Shown here piece by piece: positions 27,514-37,011 of a stretch of DNA of 52,385 nt. This stretch comes from an uncultured Paraglaciecola sp. (lineage in GTDB: Bacteria; Pseudomonadota; Gammaproteobacteria; Enterobacterales; Alteromonadaceae): the NCBI GenBank assembly GCA_947498355.1, contig CANMKA010000027.1, positions 1 through 52,385 on the forward strand, given 5' to 3'. A model generated the notes under the pieces. That model was given only the letters and a program-made list of their open reading frames with translations, searched no databases and was not told where the DNA came from. The translations under genes were made by a program, and so were the position numbers. Position 1 is the stretch's first letter, and each line of letters starts with the position of its first letter.

Positions 27514-28632
27514 ATGAATAACCTTAGCAAAAGCATTGTAGCGATTGCATGTGCGACTCTCATTATTTGGTATTTTTGGCCAAATAATGAGGCCACATTG
27601 CCACAAGAAAGTGACGACATCACTAAACCGAGAGCCATACCAGCTGAGATTCAAGATATTGTTGTAGCACCTAAGGGTAAAGCGCTATCACTAGAAAAAC
27701 AGCAGAAATTGGATAGGTTGCGAGAAAAAGCCATTCAGATGTATCTAGACACGTATAAAACAGAAGGGGCGGAAGCCAAGACTCAAGTCGGCTATGACGG
27801 CGATTGGTGTAACATTAATCAAGATGTAATCGAGTCAGACAGAGTCCTCATCCAAAAAGAGCGGTTAGAGCTTGATTTTGAAAGGGGGCGTCGAATTAAC
27901 GATAAGCGCCTAGACACCTACTATGCCTCTTACAAAGCATCAACTGAAGAAGAGTTACGCGAACTAACCGCCGAGCGAGATAAGTTGGCCATGCGAACGT
28001 TACTTAGTAAACGTCCATCATCTAAAACGTTGACAAAATCTCTTGCTAGCGAACTTATTATTATGGGTGACACTGGTATTGCATTAGACTCATTTGTTCG
28101 TACAAAAGTTTATGAAATCGTGCGAGGGTTATTAAATGATAATATCGATAACAAAACTGTTATTAAGCAATTGTTATCTACCTTAGCTTACGTAGAGTAT
28201 GGCCTAAGGCGACAAGATTTTAGTGGCCTCAGAGCATATTCTTTAAGTTACGAAACTAATAAAGATAGACCACTTGGGCAAATGATGAGAGACGTTGCCG
28301 CTAACCCCAGCATGCAACAAACCATTGAACGCTTATCACATACTATTGAAGATAGTATCAACAAGGGTCGTGAAAAAAGAAATTTACCACCTTTGCCCAC
28401 AAGCGAAGAAGCAACTCATGTCGAATTAAGGACTTTCGAGGCAGGATTAGGGAATATGCAGCAATTCTCACCTGAGTTACTCAATCACGATATTTATCCA
28501 ACAACCTGGAAAAACACCCATCTAAACACTGAAAAACCTTGTGTAAAAAGACACAAAGCCTACTACAAATTCTTCTCTGAAGATTACCCTGCCATTCGTA
28601 AACAGGCTAATGCAATTCTTTCCCGCTATTAG
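27514..28632 (+). CDS. Membrane-anchored two-cysteine protein, tandem copy 3
   Basis: Third 372-residue copy and a mosaic. Its N-terminus (IVAIACATLIIW, NNEATLPQESDD, WCNINQDVIESDR) and its end (KNTHLNTEKPCVKRHKAYYKF) follow copy 2. Its central part (INDKRLDTYY, STEEELRELTAERDK, LPPLPTSEEATHVE, QQFSPELLNHD) follows copy 1. The last residues AILSRY differ from AITSRF in both other copies. Cys99 and Cys343 are kept. Function unknown; the mosaic suggests recombination within the array. Confidence 0.85.
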   Translation: MNNLSKSIVAIACATLIIWYFWPNNEATLPQESDDITKPRAIPAEIQDIVVAPKGKALSLEKQQKLDRLREKAIQMYLDTYKTEGAEAKTQVGYDGDWCNINQDVIESDRVLIQKERLELDFERGRRINDKRLDTYYASYKASTEEELRELTAERDKLAMRTLLSKRPSSKTLTKSLASELIIMGDTGIALDSFVRTKVYEIVRGLLNDNIDNKTVIKQLLSTLAYVEYGLRRQDFSGLRAYSLSYETNKDRPLGQMMRDVAANPSMQQTIERLSHTIEDSINKGREKRNLPPLPTSEEATHVELRTFEAGLGNMQQFSPELLNHDIYPTTWKNTHLNTEKPCVKRHKAYYKFFSEDYPAIRKQANAILSRY

Positions 28633-28812
28633 TGTGTGCAATAAGTTATATAACAAAAGTGTAGAGAGATATTCAATAGCAGGGCGAGATCATAAGATTT
28701 ATTTAAAGAGCAATCTATGATCAAGTAGTCAAAAAATCAATTTGAGTATTTTGATGTTATCTAATCTTGAAGAGCACTTTTCCGAAACCTGAGTTTATCT
28801 ATTAAAGGATGA

Positions 28813-29919
28813 ATGAGTAACATGAACTCTTACGTAAAAATTTTTATTGGATTGATATCTGCTGCCTTAATTTTAGGTTACTTCTCGCTCGATACTAGTA
28901 CTGAAGAGCCTACTAATCCAGAACAAACGTTAGTTAAAGTTAATAACTCTAGTGATGCAATTAAAAAACAAGCTACGTTAACCAAAATAGCCGAAATTGA
29001 GACGAAAATTGACGAGCTGGAGAGAAAAGCCCACGATAAATACGCAAAAATACTCTCAATTACAGGTCCTAATAGTGGAAAAAACACCATGCGCTACGAA
29101 GATAACTGGTGTGAACCATCCCAAGACTTAACGGAACAAGACCAGCTATATGCTAAGACCAAAATGGCTGAGTGGAAGTTGAGTCAGGGCTCATTCGTTG
29201 AGTCGAATTCAGACAATGCGGAGTATTTCAAACCATATGAAGAAGAAGACTTAGAAACACTCTTCCGATTGGCAAAGAATGATGACGGACTTGCCTTAAT
29301 AACTCTCTCTAGGCATCCTGATGTAAAACTAGAAACTCAACGTAAAGCTGCTAAACGTCTGCTTATTTTGGGGTACACAAAAGCCGGCCTCAATACCTTG
29401 ATATCAAGCAATTTAGCTTTATCAGACATGGTAAAAGAATCCGACCCAGATAAGTCATTCGGCCTATTGAAACAAGCATTTGCGTATGCTGAGTTTGGCT
29501 TAATGCGGAATAATTTATCTAGTATTGCTGGTCTATTGTTAAAAGCTGCTGACGCCCAAAAAGGCAAGAGCGATACTGACATTTTGCAACTGACAGAGAA
29601 AGATTTTAAAGAAATCGGAGAAATGGCTAAATCTTTGTATAACAACCTGAGCGCGAATAGGGTTAATTTGGGATTACCTAAATTTGAAGATATTGATGAT
29701 ACGAAAGAAGCTAATGTATACAATGCACAGCGTCTATTTTGGTATCATGTTTCCCTTCCCACTATTATTGATTCAGCGATATTTCCACCTCGCTGGCACA
29801 ATATTTATATTAAGAAATCCCCCTGTTTTAAAAGAAAGTGGGCGCGACACAATTTTATGCTTGCGGATGAACCAGCCATAAAAAAAGAAATCGCTGAATT
29901 AAAAGAGCAATTAAACTAG
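28813..29919 (+). CDS. Diverged fourth member of the two-cysteine membrane-anchored family
   Basis: A 368-residue protein with the same plan as the three upstream copies but low identity. Membrane segment about 8-24 (VKIFIGLISAALILGYF), a Ser/Thr/Glu-rich linker, coil TKIAEIETKIDELERKAHDKY (about 57-77), YEDNWCEPSQDL (Cys100), a helical middle with AFAYAEFGLMRNN matching LAYVEYGLRRHD of the others, and SPCFKRKWARHNF (Cys338) with EPAIKKEIAEL at the end. Keeping both cysteine contexts marks it as an older paralog. AAGGA precedes the ATG at short spacing, and the next ATG (28822) is also possible. Function unknown. Confidence 0.8.
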   Translation: MSNMNSYVKIFIGLISAALILGYFSLDTSTEEPTNPEQTLVKVNNSSDAIKKQATLTKIAEIETKIDELERKAHDKYAKILSITGPNSGKNTMRYEDNWCEPSQDLTEQDQLYAKTKMAEWKLSQGSFVESNSDNAEYFKPYEEEDLETLFRLAKNDDGLALITLSRHPDVKLETQRKAAKRLLILGYTKAGLNTLISSNLALSDMVKESDPDKSFGLLKQAFAYAEFGLMRNNLSSIAGLLLKAADAQKGKSDTDILQLTEKDFKEIGEMAKSLYNNLSANRVNLGLPKFEDIDDTKEANVYNAQRLFWYHVSLPTIIDSAIFPPRWHNIYIKKSPCFKRKWARHNFMLADEPAIKKEIAELKEQLN

Positions 29920-30072
29920 CGGTTCACAAAAACGAAAGTAAAGAATAAAGACACGGCAGTGAGATAAAATATAAAACAACATCGTTAAAAGTGGACAATA
30001 GCAAAACGGGTTACCTAAAGTTTTAGACTACCCAATTGCTCCTGTTGCACTTACTCCTAAACACTGGCAAGA

Positions 30073-31218
30073 CTAAAAACACACGTTTTTTATCATCTGC
30101 TGCAGCACACTAACAGTAGGGTTAACATAATCTAACGACATGTATTCGTCTGGTTGATGGGCCTGATTGATACTTCCGGGGCCAAGTACAATAGTGTCGC
30201 AACCAAGTTGATTGATAAAGGGTGCTTCGGTCGCATAATTCGCCGATTGGTATTTATTACCCGTTAAACGCTCGGCCAGCGCTAAAATATTTTGCTCATC
30301 ACGACAGGCAAACGAAGGCGCCGCAGGGTACATCAATTCTAAACTCAGGCGGTCGGGATAGCGTGCAAACACAGGTTGTAAGGCTTGATCGATTAGTGCT
30401 AACGCTTCGTCATCAGGTAATGCCGGAATAGCCCGCATGTCAAAATTGAGCTTACAATGACCACAAATACGATTCTCCCCTTTCCCCCCTTGGATCACCC
30501 CTAAATTCAAGGTTGAATGAGGGACAGAAAATGCGTCATCTAAAGGCTGAGTTTTTAACTGGTCACGCAATTTCAGCAATTCGGTAATCGCTTGGTGGAC
30601 TATTTCAATAGCATTCACCCCGCGGTCTGGATCACTTGAATGCCCAGCTTTACCCGTCACTTGTAAACTTTTAACTATATGCCCTTTGTGTTTAAAAATG
30701 GGGACTAACTCGGTAGGCTCACCAATAATCGCAACGTCTGGTTTAATATGCTGTTCTGCGCTAAAAAATCTAGCGCCAGCCATAGAGGTTTCTTCGTCCG
30801 CTGTTGCCAAAATATACAAAGGCTTAGACAAGGCATGTAAAGGAACCGTCTTTAGGGCTTCTAATATAAAAGCAAAAAAACCTTTCATATCGCATGCACC
30901 GAGCCCAAACAGCTTGTGGTCTTGTTGCTTTAAAGTAAATGGATCAGACTGCCATTTGCCCTCATCAAACGGCACTGTATCTGAGTGCCCACTCAAGAGT
31001 AACCCACCTTCGCCAGCGCCTATTTTGGCTAACATATTGTATTTATTGCGTGTATTGGGCACTTTTTGAATAGTTATGGAAAAACCTAAGTCTGAAAAGT
31101 AGTTCGATAACAAATCAATAAGAGGCTTATTTGATTGGTCCCATTCAGGCTGAAAAGCACTAATAGACGGGATTGAGAGGATAGAATCGTAACAATCTAT
31201 AAAAGACAAATTTGGCAT
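30073..31218 (-). CDS. argE: Acetylornithine deacetylase
   Basis: A zinc-dependent M20-family peptidase that hydrolyses N-acetylornithine to ornithine and acetate in the linear arginine pathway. The 381 residues show the metal and catalytic motifs LLSGHSDTVP, GACDMKGFFAF, TADEETSMAG and GEPTELVP and the late GSINQAHQPDEY. It is divergent from argC across a 327-base control region, the arrangement seen in enterobacteria, Vibrio and Shewanella. ARG-box-like sites lie 12-46 bases before its ATG. Confidence 0.96.
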   Translation of the reverse strand: MPNLSFIDCYDSILSIPSISAFQPEWDQSNKPLIDLLSNYFSDLGFSITIQKVPNTRNKYNMLAKIGAGEGGLLLSGHSDTVPFDEGKWQSDPFTLKQQDHKLFGLGACDMKGFFAFILEALKTVPLHALSKPLYILATADEETSMAGARFFSAEQHIKPDVAIIGEPTELVPIFKHKGHIVKSLQVTGKAGHSSDPDRGVNAIEIVHQAITELLKLRDQLKTQPLDDAFSVPHSTLNLGVIQGGKGENRICGHCKLNFDMRAIPALPDDEALALIDQALQPVFARYPDRLSLELMYPAAPSFACRDEQNILALAERLTGNKYQSANYATEAPFINQLGCDTIVLGPGSINQAHQPDEYMSLDYVNPTVSVLQQMIKNVCF

Positions 31219-31229
31219 AGCCCCTCCAG

Positions 31230-31264
31230 TTAATATTTATTCACTTAATTTGCATAAATATATA
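31230..31264. promoter_or_regulatory. Tandem ARG-box-like operator
   Basis: TTAATATTTATTCA (31230-31243) matches the ArgR half-site consensus TGAAT-N4-ATTCA with one mismatch. TGCATAAATATATA (31251-31264) is a weaker second box exactly 21 bases on, which is the 18-plus-3-base phasing of paired ARG boxes. It lies just upstream of argE and about 280 bases from argC. Confidence 0.6.
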
Positions 31265-31466
31265 ATAAATGACAAAATGTCGCGCTAAATTGGTAAGTTG
31301 ATTTAACTTAGATACGCTGCGTTTCACAGTACTGATTTCGTAACCTTTTAATATGATGACACAAGTTCACTAAAACTGAGTCATTTGAATTAACTAAAAG
31401 GTGCATAAAACAGACATCAAACATGAATAAAATAAGTGACATGCGTCGTGTATCAAACACATCAGA

Positions 31467-31475
31467 TGATATAAT
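31467..31475 (+). promoter_or_regulatory. Candidate argC promoter (extended -10)
   Basis: TGATATAAT gives a perfect TATAAT with the extended TGn motif, about 70 bases before the argC ATG. No clear -35 box is present. The rest of the 327-base argE-argC region holds several TGAAT/TGCAT half-sites (31386, 31402, 31424) that could be further ArgR contacts. Confidence 0.5.
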
Positions 31476-31545
31476 AGCCGATTAGGGTGCATTATCTGCG
31501 CGTTTGACTTACCTCATCGAAGTCGATTTTATAGAGAATTGTTTT

Positions 31546-32562
31546 ATGCTTAAAACCTGTATTATTGGAGCAAGCGGATACGCTGGTGCTGACCTAGCTG
31601 GGCTAATTAATGGCCATCCTGAATTTGAACTTGCTGCCTTGTATGTATCAACAAACAGTGCCGATGCAGGTAAAGTCTTTGGTGAACTGCATCCTAAATG
31701 GGCAAACCAAATTAATCTTCCTTTGCAACCCATTGACGAAACGGCTTTGTCTGAAATTGCAGATCAATACGATGCAGTCTTTTTGGCCACCCCTCACGAA
31801 GCAAGTCACATTTGGATGCCTCAGTTGGCTAACAGAAAAGCGGTTATTCTGGATTTATCAGGCGCATTTCGCATTCAAGACCAAGACGTGTTTGAACAAT
31901 TTTACGGATTTGCTCACACTGCCAATAAAGAATTATCGCAAGCTGTTTATGGACTTGCCGATTGGCATGCAGACGCTATCAAACAAGCTAATTTAGTGGC
32001 TGTACCTGGATGTTATCCAACGGCATCACTGACTGCTTTAAAGCCTCTACAAACTAACGGCTTATTAGACAGCGCACATTTGCCCATTATCAATGCTGTG
32101 TCTGGGGTATCCGGCGCAGGCAGAAAAGCAGCCTTAAACACCAGTTTTACCGAAGTCAGTTTGCAAGCCTATGGCGTATTAGGTCACAGGCATACCCCAG
32201 AAATTGCAGAGCATCTAGGCGCTCCCGTGATTTTCACTCCGCATTTAGGTAATTTTAAGCGTGGCATACTGGCTACGGTTACCGTTAAATTGCAAGCTGG
32301 GGCAACCGAACAGCAGATTTCAGACGCTTATCAATCTGCATACGCTGCGACGCCTATCGTACGCCTAAAATCTTCTTGGCCGAAAATTGATGATGTTGCA
32401 GGTACGCCATACTGCGACCTATGCTGGAAATACGATGCCCAGTCTGGCTATCTAGTTGTGACGAGTGCCATAGACAACTTGCTAAAAGGTGCGGCGTCAC
32501 AAGCAGTGCAATGTGCCAATATTCGTTTCGGATTTTCCTCTGAGTTGGGTTTGGTGAACTAG
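31546..32562 (+). CDS. argC: N-acetyl-gamma-glutamyl-phosphate reductase
   Basis: Reduces N-acetylglutamyl-5-phosphate to the semialdehyde with NADPH, the third step of arginine synthesis. I chose ATG 31546 (MLKTCIIGASGYAGADLAGL), giving 338 residues; the frame is open upstream only through a TTG. The nucleotide-binding GASGYAG and the catalytic cysteine in VPGCYPTAS are present, with GVSGAGRKA following. It is the first gene of argCBFGH, one base before argB. Confidence 0.97.
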   Translation: MLKTCIIGASGYAGADLAGLINGHPEFELAALYVSTNSADAGKVFGELHPKWANQINLPLQPIDETALSEIADQYDAVFLATPHEASHIWMPQLANRKAVILDLSGAFRIQDQDVFEQFYGFAHTANKELSQAVYGLADWHADAIKQANLVAVPGCYPTASLTALKPLQTNGLLDSAHLPIINAVSGVSGAGRKAALNTSFTEVSLQAYGVLGHRHTPEIAEHLGAPVIFTPHLGNFKRGILATVTVKLQAGATEQQISDAYQSAYAATPIVRLKSSWPKIDDVAGTPYCDLCWKYDAQSGYLVVTSAIDNLLKGAASQAVQCANIRFGFSSELGLVN

Positions 32563-32563
32563 T

Positions 32564-33358
32564 ATGAGTAATCAACAAAAGCTAGTCGTCAAAGTAGGCG
32601 GCGCGTTTATGCAGTCAGATCAACATGCCCTAGCCTTGCTAAAAACCTTAAAGCACCTTCAACAACAGTACCAAATAGTTTTGGTGCATGGCGGTGGTGC
32701 TATGGTTGAAGAGCTGCTCAGCGCCTTAAATCTTACCAGCCAAAAAATCGATGGTTTACGTGTGACGCCCAACGAACACATGGCGTATATCACAGGCGCA
32801 TTGGCAGGCACAGCAAACAAACAACTATCGGCTCTGGCGATAAAAGCAGGCATTCAGCCGGTTGGCCTAAGTTTAGTAGACGGTAACATGTGCCATGCCC
32901 AAGTTATGCGTGAAGAGCTGGGCGCGGTAGGCACAGTTAGCGCTAACGACAGTACCTTATTGGATGTATTAGGCAAAACTTCTATGTTGCCCATTATTAG
33001 CTCGATTGGAGCCAGCGACAGTGGCCAATTGCTGAATATAAATGCAGACCAAGCGGCAACGGTAATTGCTCAGTTATTGAATGCTGAGTTACTATTATTG
33101 TCTGATGTACCTGGCGTATTAGATGCAAATAAAACTTTGCTTCAAAGCTTAAACAATGAAGAAATCACGGCGTTAGTTGAGCAAAACGTGATCCGCGATG
33201 GCATGGTAGTCAAAGTAGAAGCGGCGCTCACTGCAGCGAATAGCTTGCAACGCAGCGTAACCATTGCCAGCTGGAAAGATTCAGATAAATTACTCGGTTT
33301 ACTTGAGCAACAAAGCGTAGGCACTAAAATTCATCCTTCAACCCAACACTCGGTTTAA
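32564..33358 (+). CDS. argB: Acetylglutamate kinase
   Basis: Phosphorylates N-acetylglutamate, the second step of the pathway. An amino-acid-kinase fold of 264 residues with KVGGAFMQ at the start, VLVHGGGAMVEELL, the substrate loop LRVTPNEHMAYITGALAG and the late LSDVPGVLDAN and GMVVKVEAAL. The length and motifs match the E. coli-type enzyme that is not inhibited by arginine, so control should fall on ArgA. It is packed directly after argC. Confidence 0.96.
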   Translation: MSNQQKLVVKVGGAFMQSDQHALALLKTLKHLQQQYQIVLVHGGGAMVEELLSALNLTSQKIDGLRVTPNEHMAYITGALAGTANKQLSALAIKAGIQPVGLSLVDGNMCHAQVMREELGAVGTVSANDSTLLDVLGKTSMLPIISSIGASDSGQLLNINADQAATVIAQLLNAELLLLSDVPGVLDANKTLLQSLNNEEITALVEQNVIRDGMVVKVEAALTAANSLQRSVTIASWKDSDKLLGLLEQQSVGTKIHPSTQHSV

Positions 33359-33372
33359 CACAAGGCATACTT

Positions 33373-34299
33373 ATGAAACAGGATCTTCTTTCATTTAAAG
33401 ATTGGACGGCCTCACAACTTATTGAGCTTTTGACATTAGCAAAAACAATCAAAGCCAACCCTAAAGCCTATCGCACAGCCTTAGACGGCTTATCCATTGT
33501 TGCCTTGTTCGAAAAGCCTTCGTTACGTACCCGTGTAAGTTTTGATATTGGCATTAATAAACTAGGGGGGCATTTAGTTTACTTAGACAGTCAATCAAAC
33601 AAACTAGCTGGCCGTGAAGACGTAAAAGACATGGGTGCAAACTTAGCATGTTGGGCAGATGCTATAGTGGCTAGAGTATTTGCACACAGCACCTTAGAAG
33701 AACTAGCCGAATCAGCCAATGTACCAGTGGTAAATGCACTATGCGATATGTATCACCCCTGCCAAGCCGTTGCCGATTACCTCACTATAGCCGAACACTA
33801 TGATGACCTAAGCAAGGTTAAACTTGCCTATATTGGTGACGGAAACAACGTCACTCACTCGTTAATGCTAGTGGGTGTGGCCTTGGGTTGTGAAGTGGTG
33901 GTTGTTACGCCTAAAGGCCATGAAGTAGACCCAGAAATAGTCAAACTCACTCAAAGTAGAGCAACCGAATTTGGCGGGACGTTGACTATCAGTAACGATG
34001 TCGATGCGGCAATTGGTTCACAAGTTTTGTACACAGACACTTGGTTGTCTATGGGTGACAACACGCCATTAGCAGATATTAAAGATATCTTTACTGGGTT
34101 CGAAATAGACGAAGCCTTAATGGCAAAAACCGGTGCCGACTATGTAATGCATTGTCAGCCCGCACACAGAGATTTGGAAATTAGCGGCAGCTTAATCGAC
34201 AGTGACCAGTCATTGTTGATGCAACAAGCTGAAAACCGTATGCATGGACAAAACGCAATTTTAGTACAATTATTGGCTAACGATTTTATAGCCAAATAA
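33373..34299 (+). CDS. argF: Ornithine carbamoyltransferase
   Basis: Makes citrulline from ornithine and carbamoyl phosphate. The 308 residues have the carbamoyl-phosphate loop KPSLRTRVSF, DMYHPCQAVADYLT, the ornithine-binding SMG loop (DTWLSMGDNTP) and HCQPAHRD. The SMG loop argues for a true ornithine enzyme rather than an N-acetylornithine one, in agreement with argE being present. It lies 14 bases after argB and 69 bases before argG. Confidence 0.95.
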   Translation: MKQDLLSFKDWTASQLIELLTLAKTIKANPKAYRTALDGLSIVALFEKPSLRTRVSFDIGINKLGGHLVYLDSQSNKLAGREDVKDMGANLACWADAIVARVFAHSTLEELAESANVPVVNALCDMYHPCQAVADYLTIAEHYDDLSKVKLAYIGDGNNVTHSLMLVGVALGCEVVVVTPKGHEVDPEIVKLTQSRATEFGGTLTISNDVDAAIGSQVLYTDTWLSMGDNTPLADIKDIFTGFEIDEALMAKTGADYVMHCQPAHRDLEISGSLIDSDQSLLMQQAENRMHGQNAILVQLLANDFIAK

Positions 34300-34368
34300 C
34301 CATTAATTATTCACTAGAGGCGGTTACCAGCTGTCTCTTGATTCCAGAATAGAAAAATAGGAAACACA

Positions 34369-35616
34369 ATGGCAATTCAAGCAAAAAAGACATTTAAAAA
34401 AGTAGTACTCGCTTACTCAGGCGGGTTAGATACATCAGCTATCATTCCATGGTTAAAAGAGAACTACGACTGTGAAGTGATTGCGTTTGCTGCTGATGTA
34501 GGTCAGGGCGCAGAAGAATTAGAAGGACTACACGACAAAGCCATCGCTACAGGCGCCAGCGAATGTTACATAGTAGACCTAAAAGAAGAGTTCGTTGCCG
34601 ATTACATCTACCCCACTATCACTACTGGTGCAGTTTACGAAGGCGAATACCTTTTAGGCACCTCTATGGCGCGCCCAATCATAGCTAAAGCTCAGGTAGA
34701 AATTGCACGTAAAGTTGGTGCAGACGCACTTTGCCACGGATGTACCGGTAAAGGAAACGACCAAGTACGCTTTGAAGGGACATTTGCTGCATTGGCACCC
34801 GATTTACACGTTATCGCGCCATGGCGTGAGTGGGAAATGGTTTCTCGTGAAGACCTACTTGATTTCTTGGCTGCTCGTGATATTCCTTGCTCAGCATCAC
34901 TCACTAAAATATACAGCCGCGACGCAAATGCTTGGCACATCTCTCATGAAGGCGGAGAATTAGAAGATCCTTGGTGTGAGCCAACAAAAGGAATTTGGAC
35001 CCTAACAGTTGATCCTGAAGATGCCCCTAACGAAGCAGAGCGTGTACAACTTTCATTTGAAGAAGGTAAATTAACTAAGGTTAATGGCGAAGCCCTTACA
35101 CCATATGGCGTGCTAATGAAGCTAAACGACATTGCAGCCGCCCACGGCGTAGGACGCATTGACATAGTTGAAAACCGTTTAGTGGGAATGAAATCTCGTG
35201 GCTGCTACGAAACGCCTGGCGGCACAGTTATGATGAAAGCGTACAAAGCCCTAGAATGCCTAGTGTTAGACAAGTCATCACTTAAGTACCGTGAACAACT
35301 CGGTCTAGAGTACTCTCACGTTATGTATGATGGCCGTTGGTTCACTGCATTAAACGATGCATTGTTAGCTGGCGCAGCAAGCTTTGCCCAAAAAGTCACA
35401 GGCGAAATCGTTGTAAAACTTTACAAAGGCCAAGCAACGGTTATTCAACGCAGCTCTCCTAACAGCTTGTATTCTGAAGACTTTGCTACCTTTGGTGCCG
35501 ATGACGTTTACGACCAAAGCCACGCTGAAGGTTTTATCCGTTTATACAGCTTATCAAGCCGCATTGATGCTATGAATAAGCAAGGTATGGCGTTTAAAAA
35601 CACAGGTATCGAATAA
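34369..35616 (+). CDS. argG: Argininosuccinate synthase
   Basis: Joins citrulline and aspartate using ATP. The 415 residues have the P-loop-like [16 protein letters not shown], the [11 protein letters not shown] motif and [12 protein letters not shown]. This is the roughly 400-residue type common in most bacteria rather than the longer E. coli type. Its stop overlaps the argH start by one base (TAATG). Confidence 0.97.
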   Translation: MAIQAKKTFKKVVLAYSGGLDTSAIIPWLKENYDCEVIAFAADVGQGAEELEGLHDKAIATGASECYIVDLKEEFVADYIYPTITTGAVYEGEYLLGTSMARPIIAKAQVEIARKVGADALCHGCTGKGNDQVRFEGTFAALAPDLHVIAPWREWEMVSREDLLDFLAARDIPCSASLTKIYSRDANAWHISHEGGELEDPWCEPTKGIWTLTVDPEDAPNEAERVQLSFEEGKLTKVNGEALTPYGVLMKLNDIAAAHGVGRIDIVENRLVGMKSRGCYETPGGTVMMKAYKALECLVLDKSSLKYREQLGLEYSHVMYDGRWFTALNDALLAGAASFAQKVTGEIVVKLYKGQATVIQRSSPNSLYSEDFATFGADDVYDQSHAEGFIRLYSLSSRIDAMNKQGMAFKNTGIE

Positions 35617-36992
35617 TGAGCTTGTGGGGCGGACGGTTTCAAGATGGCAGCAGTGCTATGTTCAGAAGGGTAAACGATTCGTTACCCTTTGACAGAGCCC
35701 TTGCAAGTCAAGATATTCGTGGTTCAATTGCTTGGTCAAAAGCCATTTACAAAGCTGGCGTATTGACCCAAGACGAGCAACAACAGCTAGAGAGTGCTTT
35801 ACAAGCACTCTTAGTTAAAGCCGAAGCAGGCGAGTTAGATTTTGACGCCAGCAACGAAGAAGACATCCATAGTTTTGTTGAAGCCACCTTAATCGAACAA
35901 CTAGGTGACATAGCGCGCAAACTACACACGGGTCGCAGCCGTAACGATCAAGTAGCAACGGACTTTCGTTTGTGGTGTCGTGATCACGTAGACTTGCTTA
36001 TAGCCGACTTAGAAAACGTTAGGGCGTCTCTTGTCGGTTCAGCAAGTAGCAATAAAACCGTGATTTTACCCGGCTATACGCACTTACAACGCGCACAGCC
36101 CGTTAGATACCCGCACTGGTGTTTGGCCTATGTCGAAATGTTTAAACGTGACATCAGCCGCTTACAAGATCTAAAAGCTCGCCTAAACAAATGCCCTCTA
36201 GGAAGCGGTGCGCTTGCAGGTACGACCTACCCTATCGATCGTCAAGAAATTGCAGACGATTTAGGTTTTGATAGCCCTTGCTTAAACAGCTTGGACGCAG
36301 TATCTGACCGTGACTTTGTATTAGAAATTTTATTCGCTGCTAGTACTAGCATGATGCATATGTCGCGCATGGCCGAAGATTTGATTTTCTTTAACTCTGG
36401 AGAAGCTGGGTTTATTACCCTTGGCGATCAAGTTACGTCTGGTTCATCACTCATGCCCCAGAAGAAAAATCCAGATGCGTTAGAGCTTATTCGTGGTAAA
36501 TGTGGTCGTGTGTTTGGCAGCTTGCAAGGCATGTTAGTCACCATGAAAGGCCTGCCCCTTGCATACAATAAAGACATGCAAGAAGATAAAGAAGGCGTAC
36601 TCGACGCCGTTACCAATTGGCACATTTGCTTGTGCATTGCCGTCGAAGTCATTGACAGCATTAAGCTTGATGCCGAACGTTGTGCCAAAGCGGCTCGCGA
36701 GGGTTATGCCAATGCTACCGAACTAGCCGACTACTTAGTCGATAAAGGTATTCCGTTTAGAACGGCTCACGATATTTCGGGTCAGGTGGTACTTGCCGCC
36801 CTAGAGCAAAAGAAAGCCATCGAAGATCTAGACTTAGCCGAGTTACAAAAATACTCTGAGTTAATTGAAGACGATGTCTATCCAATACTACAACTTGAGT
36901 ATCTAGTCGATAAACGTAATATTGTAGGTGGTACAGGTATGGCACCGGTTTCGGCTGCACTTGATGCCGAACTCTCTGCTATTGGAAAATAA
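35616..36992 (+). CDS. argH: Argininosuccinate lyase
   Basis: Splits argininosuccinate into arginine and fumarate. A fumarase/aspartase-superfamily enzyme of 458 residues with the signature [20 protein letters not shown] and [17 protein letters not shown]. In several marine gammaproteobacteria argH carries a fused acetyltransferase domain (ArgHA). Here the protein stops at the normal length and a full argA follows 19 bases later. Confidence 0.97.
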   Translation: MSLWGGRFQDGSSAMFRRVNDSLPFDRALASQDIRGSIAWSKAIYKAGVLTQDEQQQLESALQALLVKAEAGELDFDASNEEDIHSFVEATLIEQLGDIARKLHTGRSRNDQVATDFRLWCRDHVDLLIADLENVRASLVGSASSNKTVILPGYTHLQRAQPVRYPHWCLAYVEMFKRDISRLQDLKARLNKCPLGSGALAGTTYPIDRQEIADDLGFDSPCLNSLDAVSDRDFVLEILFAASTSMMHMSRMAEDLIFFNSGEAGFITLGDQVTSGSSLMPQKKNPDALELIRGKCGRVFGSLQGMLVTMKGLPLAYNKDMQEDKEGVLDAVTNWHICLCIAVEVIDSIKLDAERCAKAAREGYANATELADYLVDKGIPFRTAHDISGQVVLAALEQKKAIEDLDLAELQKYSELIEDDVYPILQLEYLVDKRNIVGGTGMAPVSAALDAELSAIGK

Positions 36993-37011
36993 CAACACCT
37001 AAGGAATAATT

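Larger units (their letters stand above)
24991..28632 (+). repeat. Three tandem repeat units, exact 1250-base period
   Basis: Three units begin at about 24991, 26241 and 27491. Each consists of a short leader (AAGACAAAA, GATAAATTTTT), a 372-codon gene and, in units 1 and 2, a 131-base spacer. Gene starts are at 25014, 26264 and 27514, exactly 1250 bases apart with no net indels. The two spacers differ at only two positions by eye, while the genes differ much more. The copies are not identical, so an assembly duplication is unlikely. After unit 3 the spacer is replaced by a diverged sequence. Confidence 0.95.

Noticed and set aside
24991..28632. The three near-identical units might be an assembly or duplication artefact.
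   Set aside because: The copies differ at many codons, in a mosaic pattern, and the flanks of the first and last units are unique, which an artefact would not produce.
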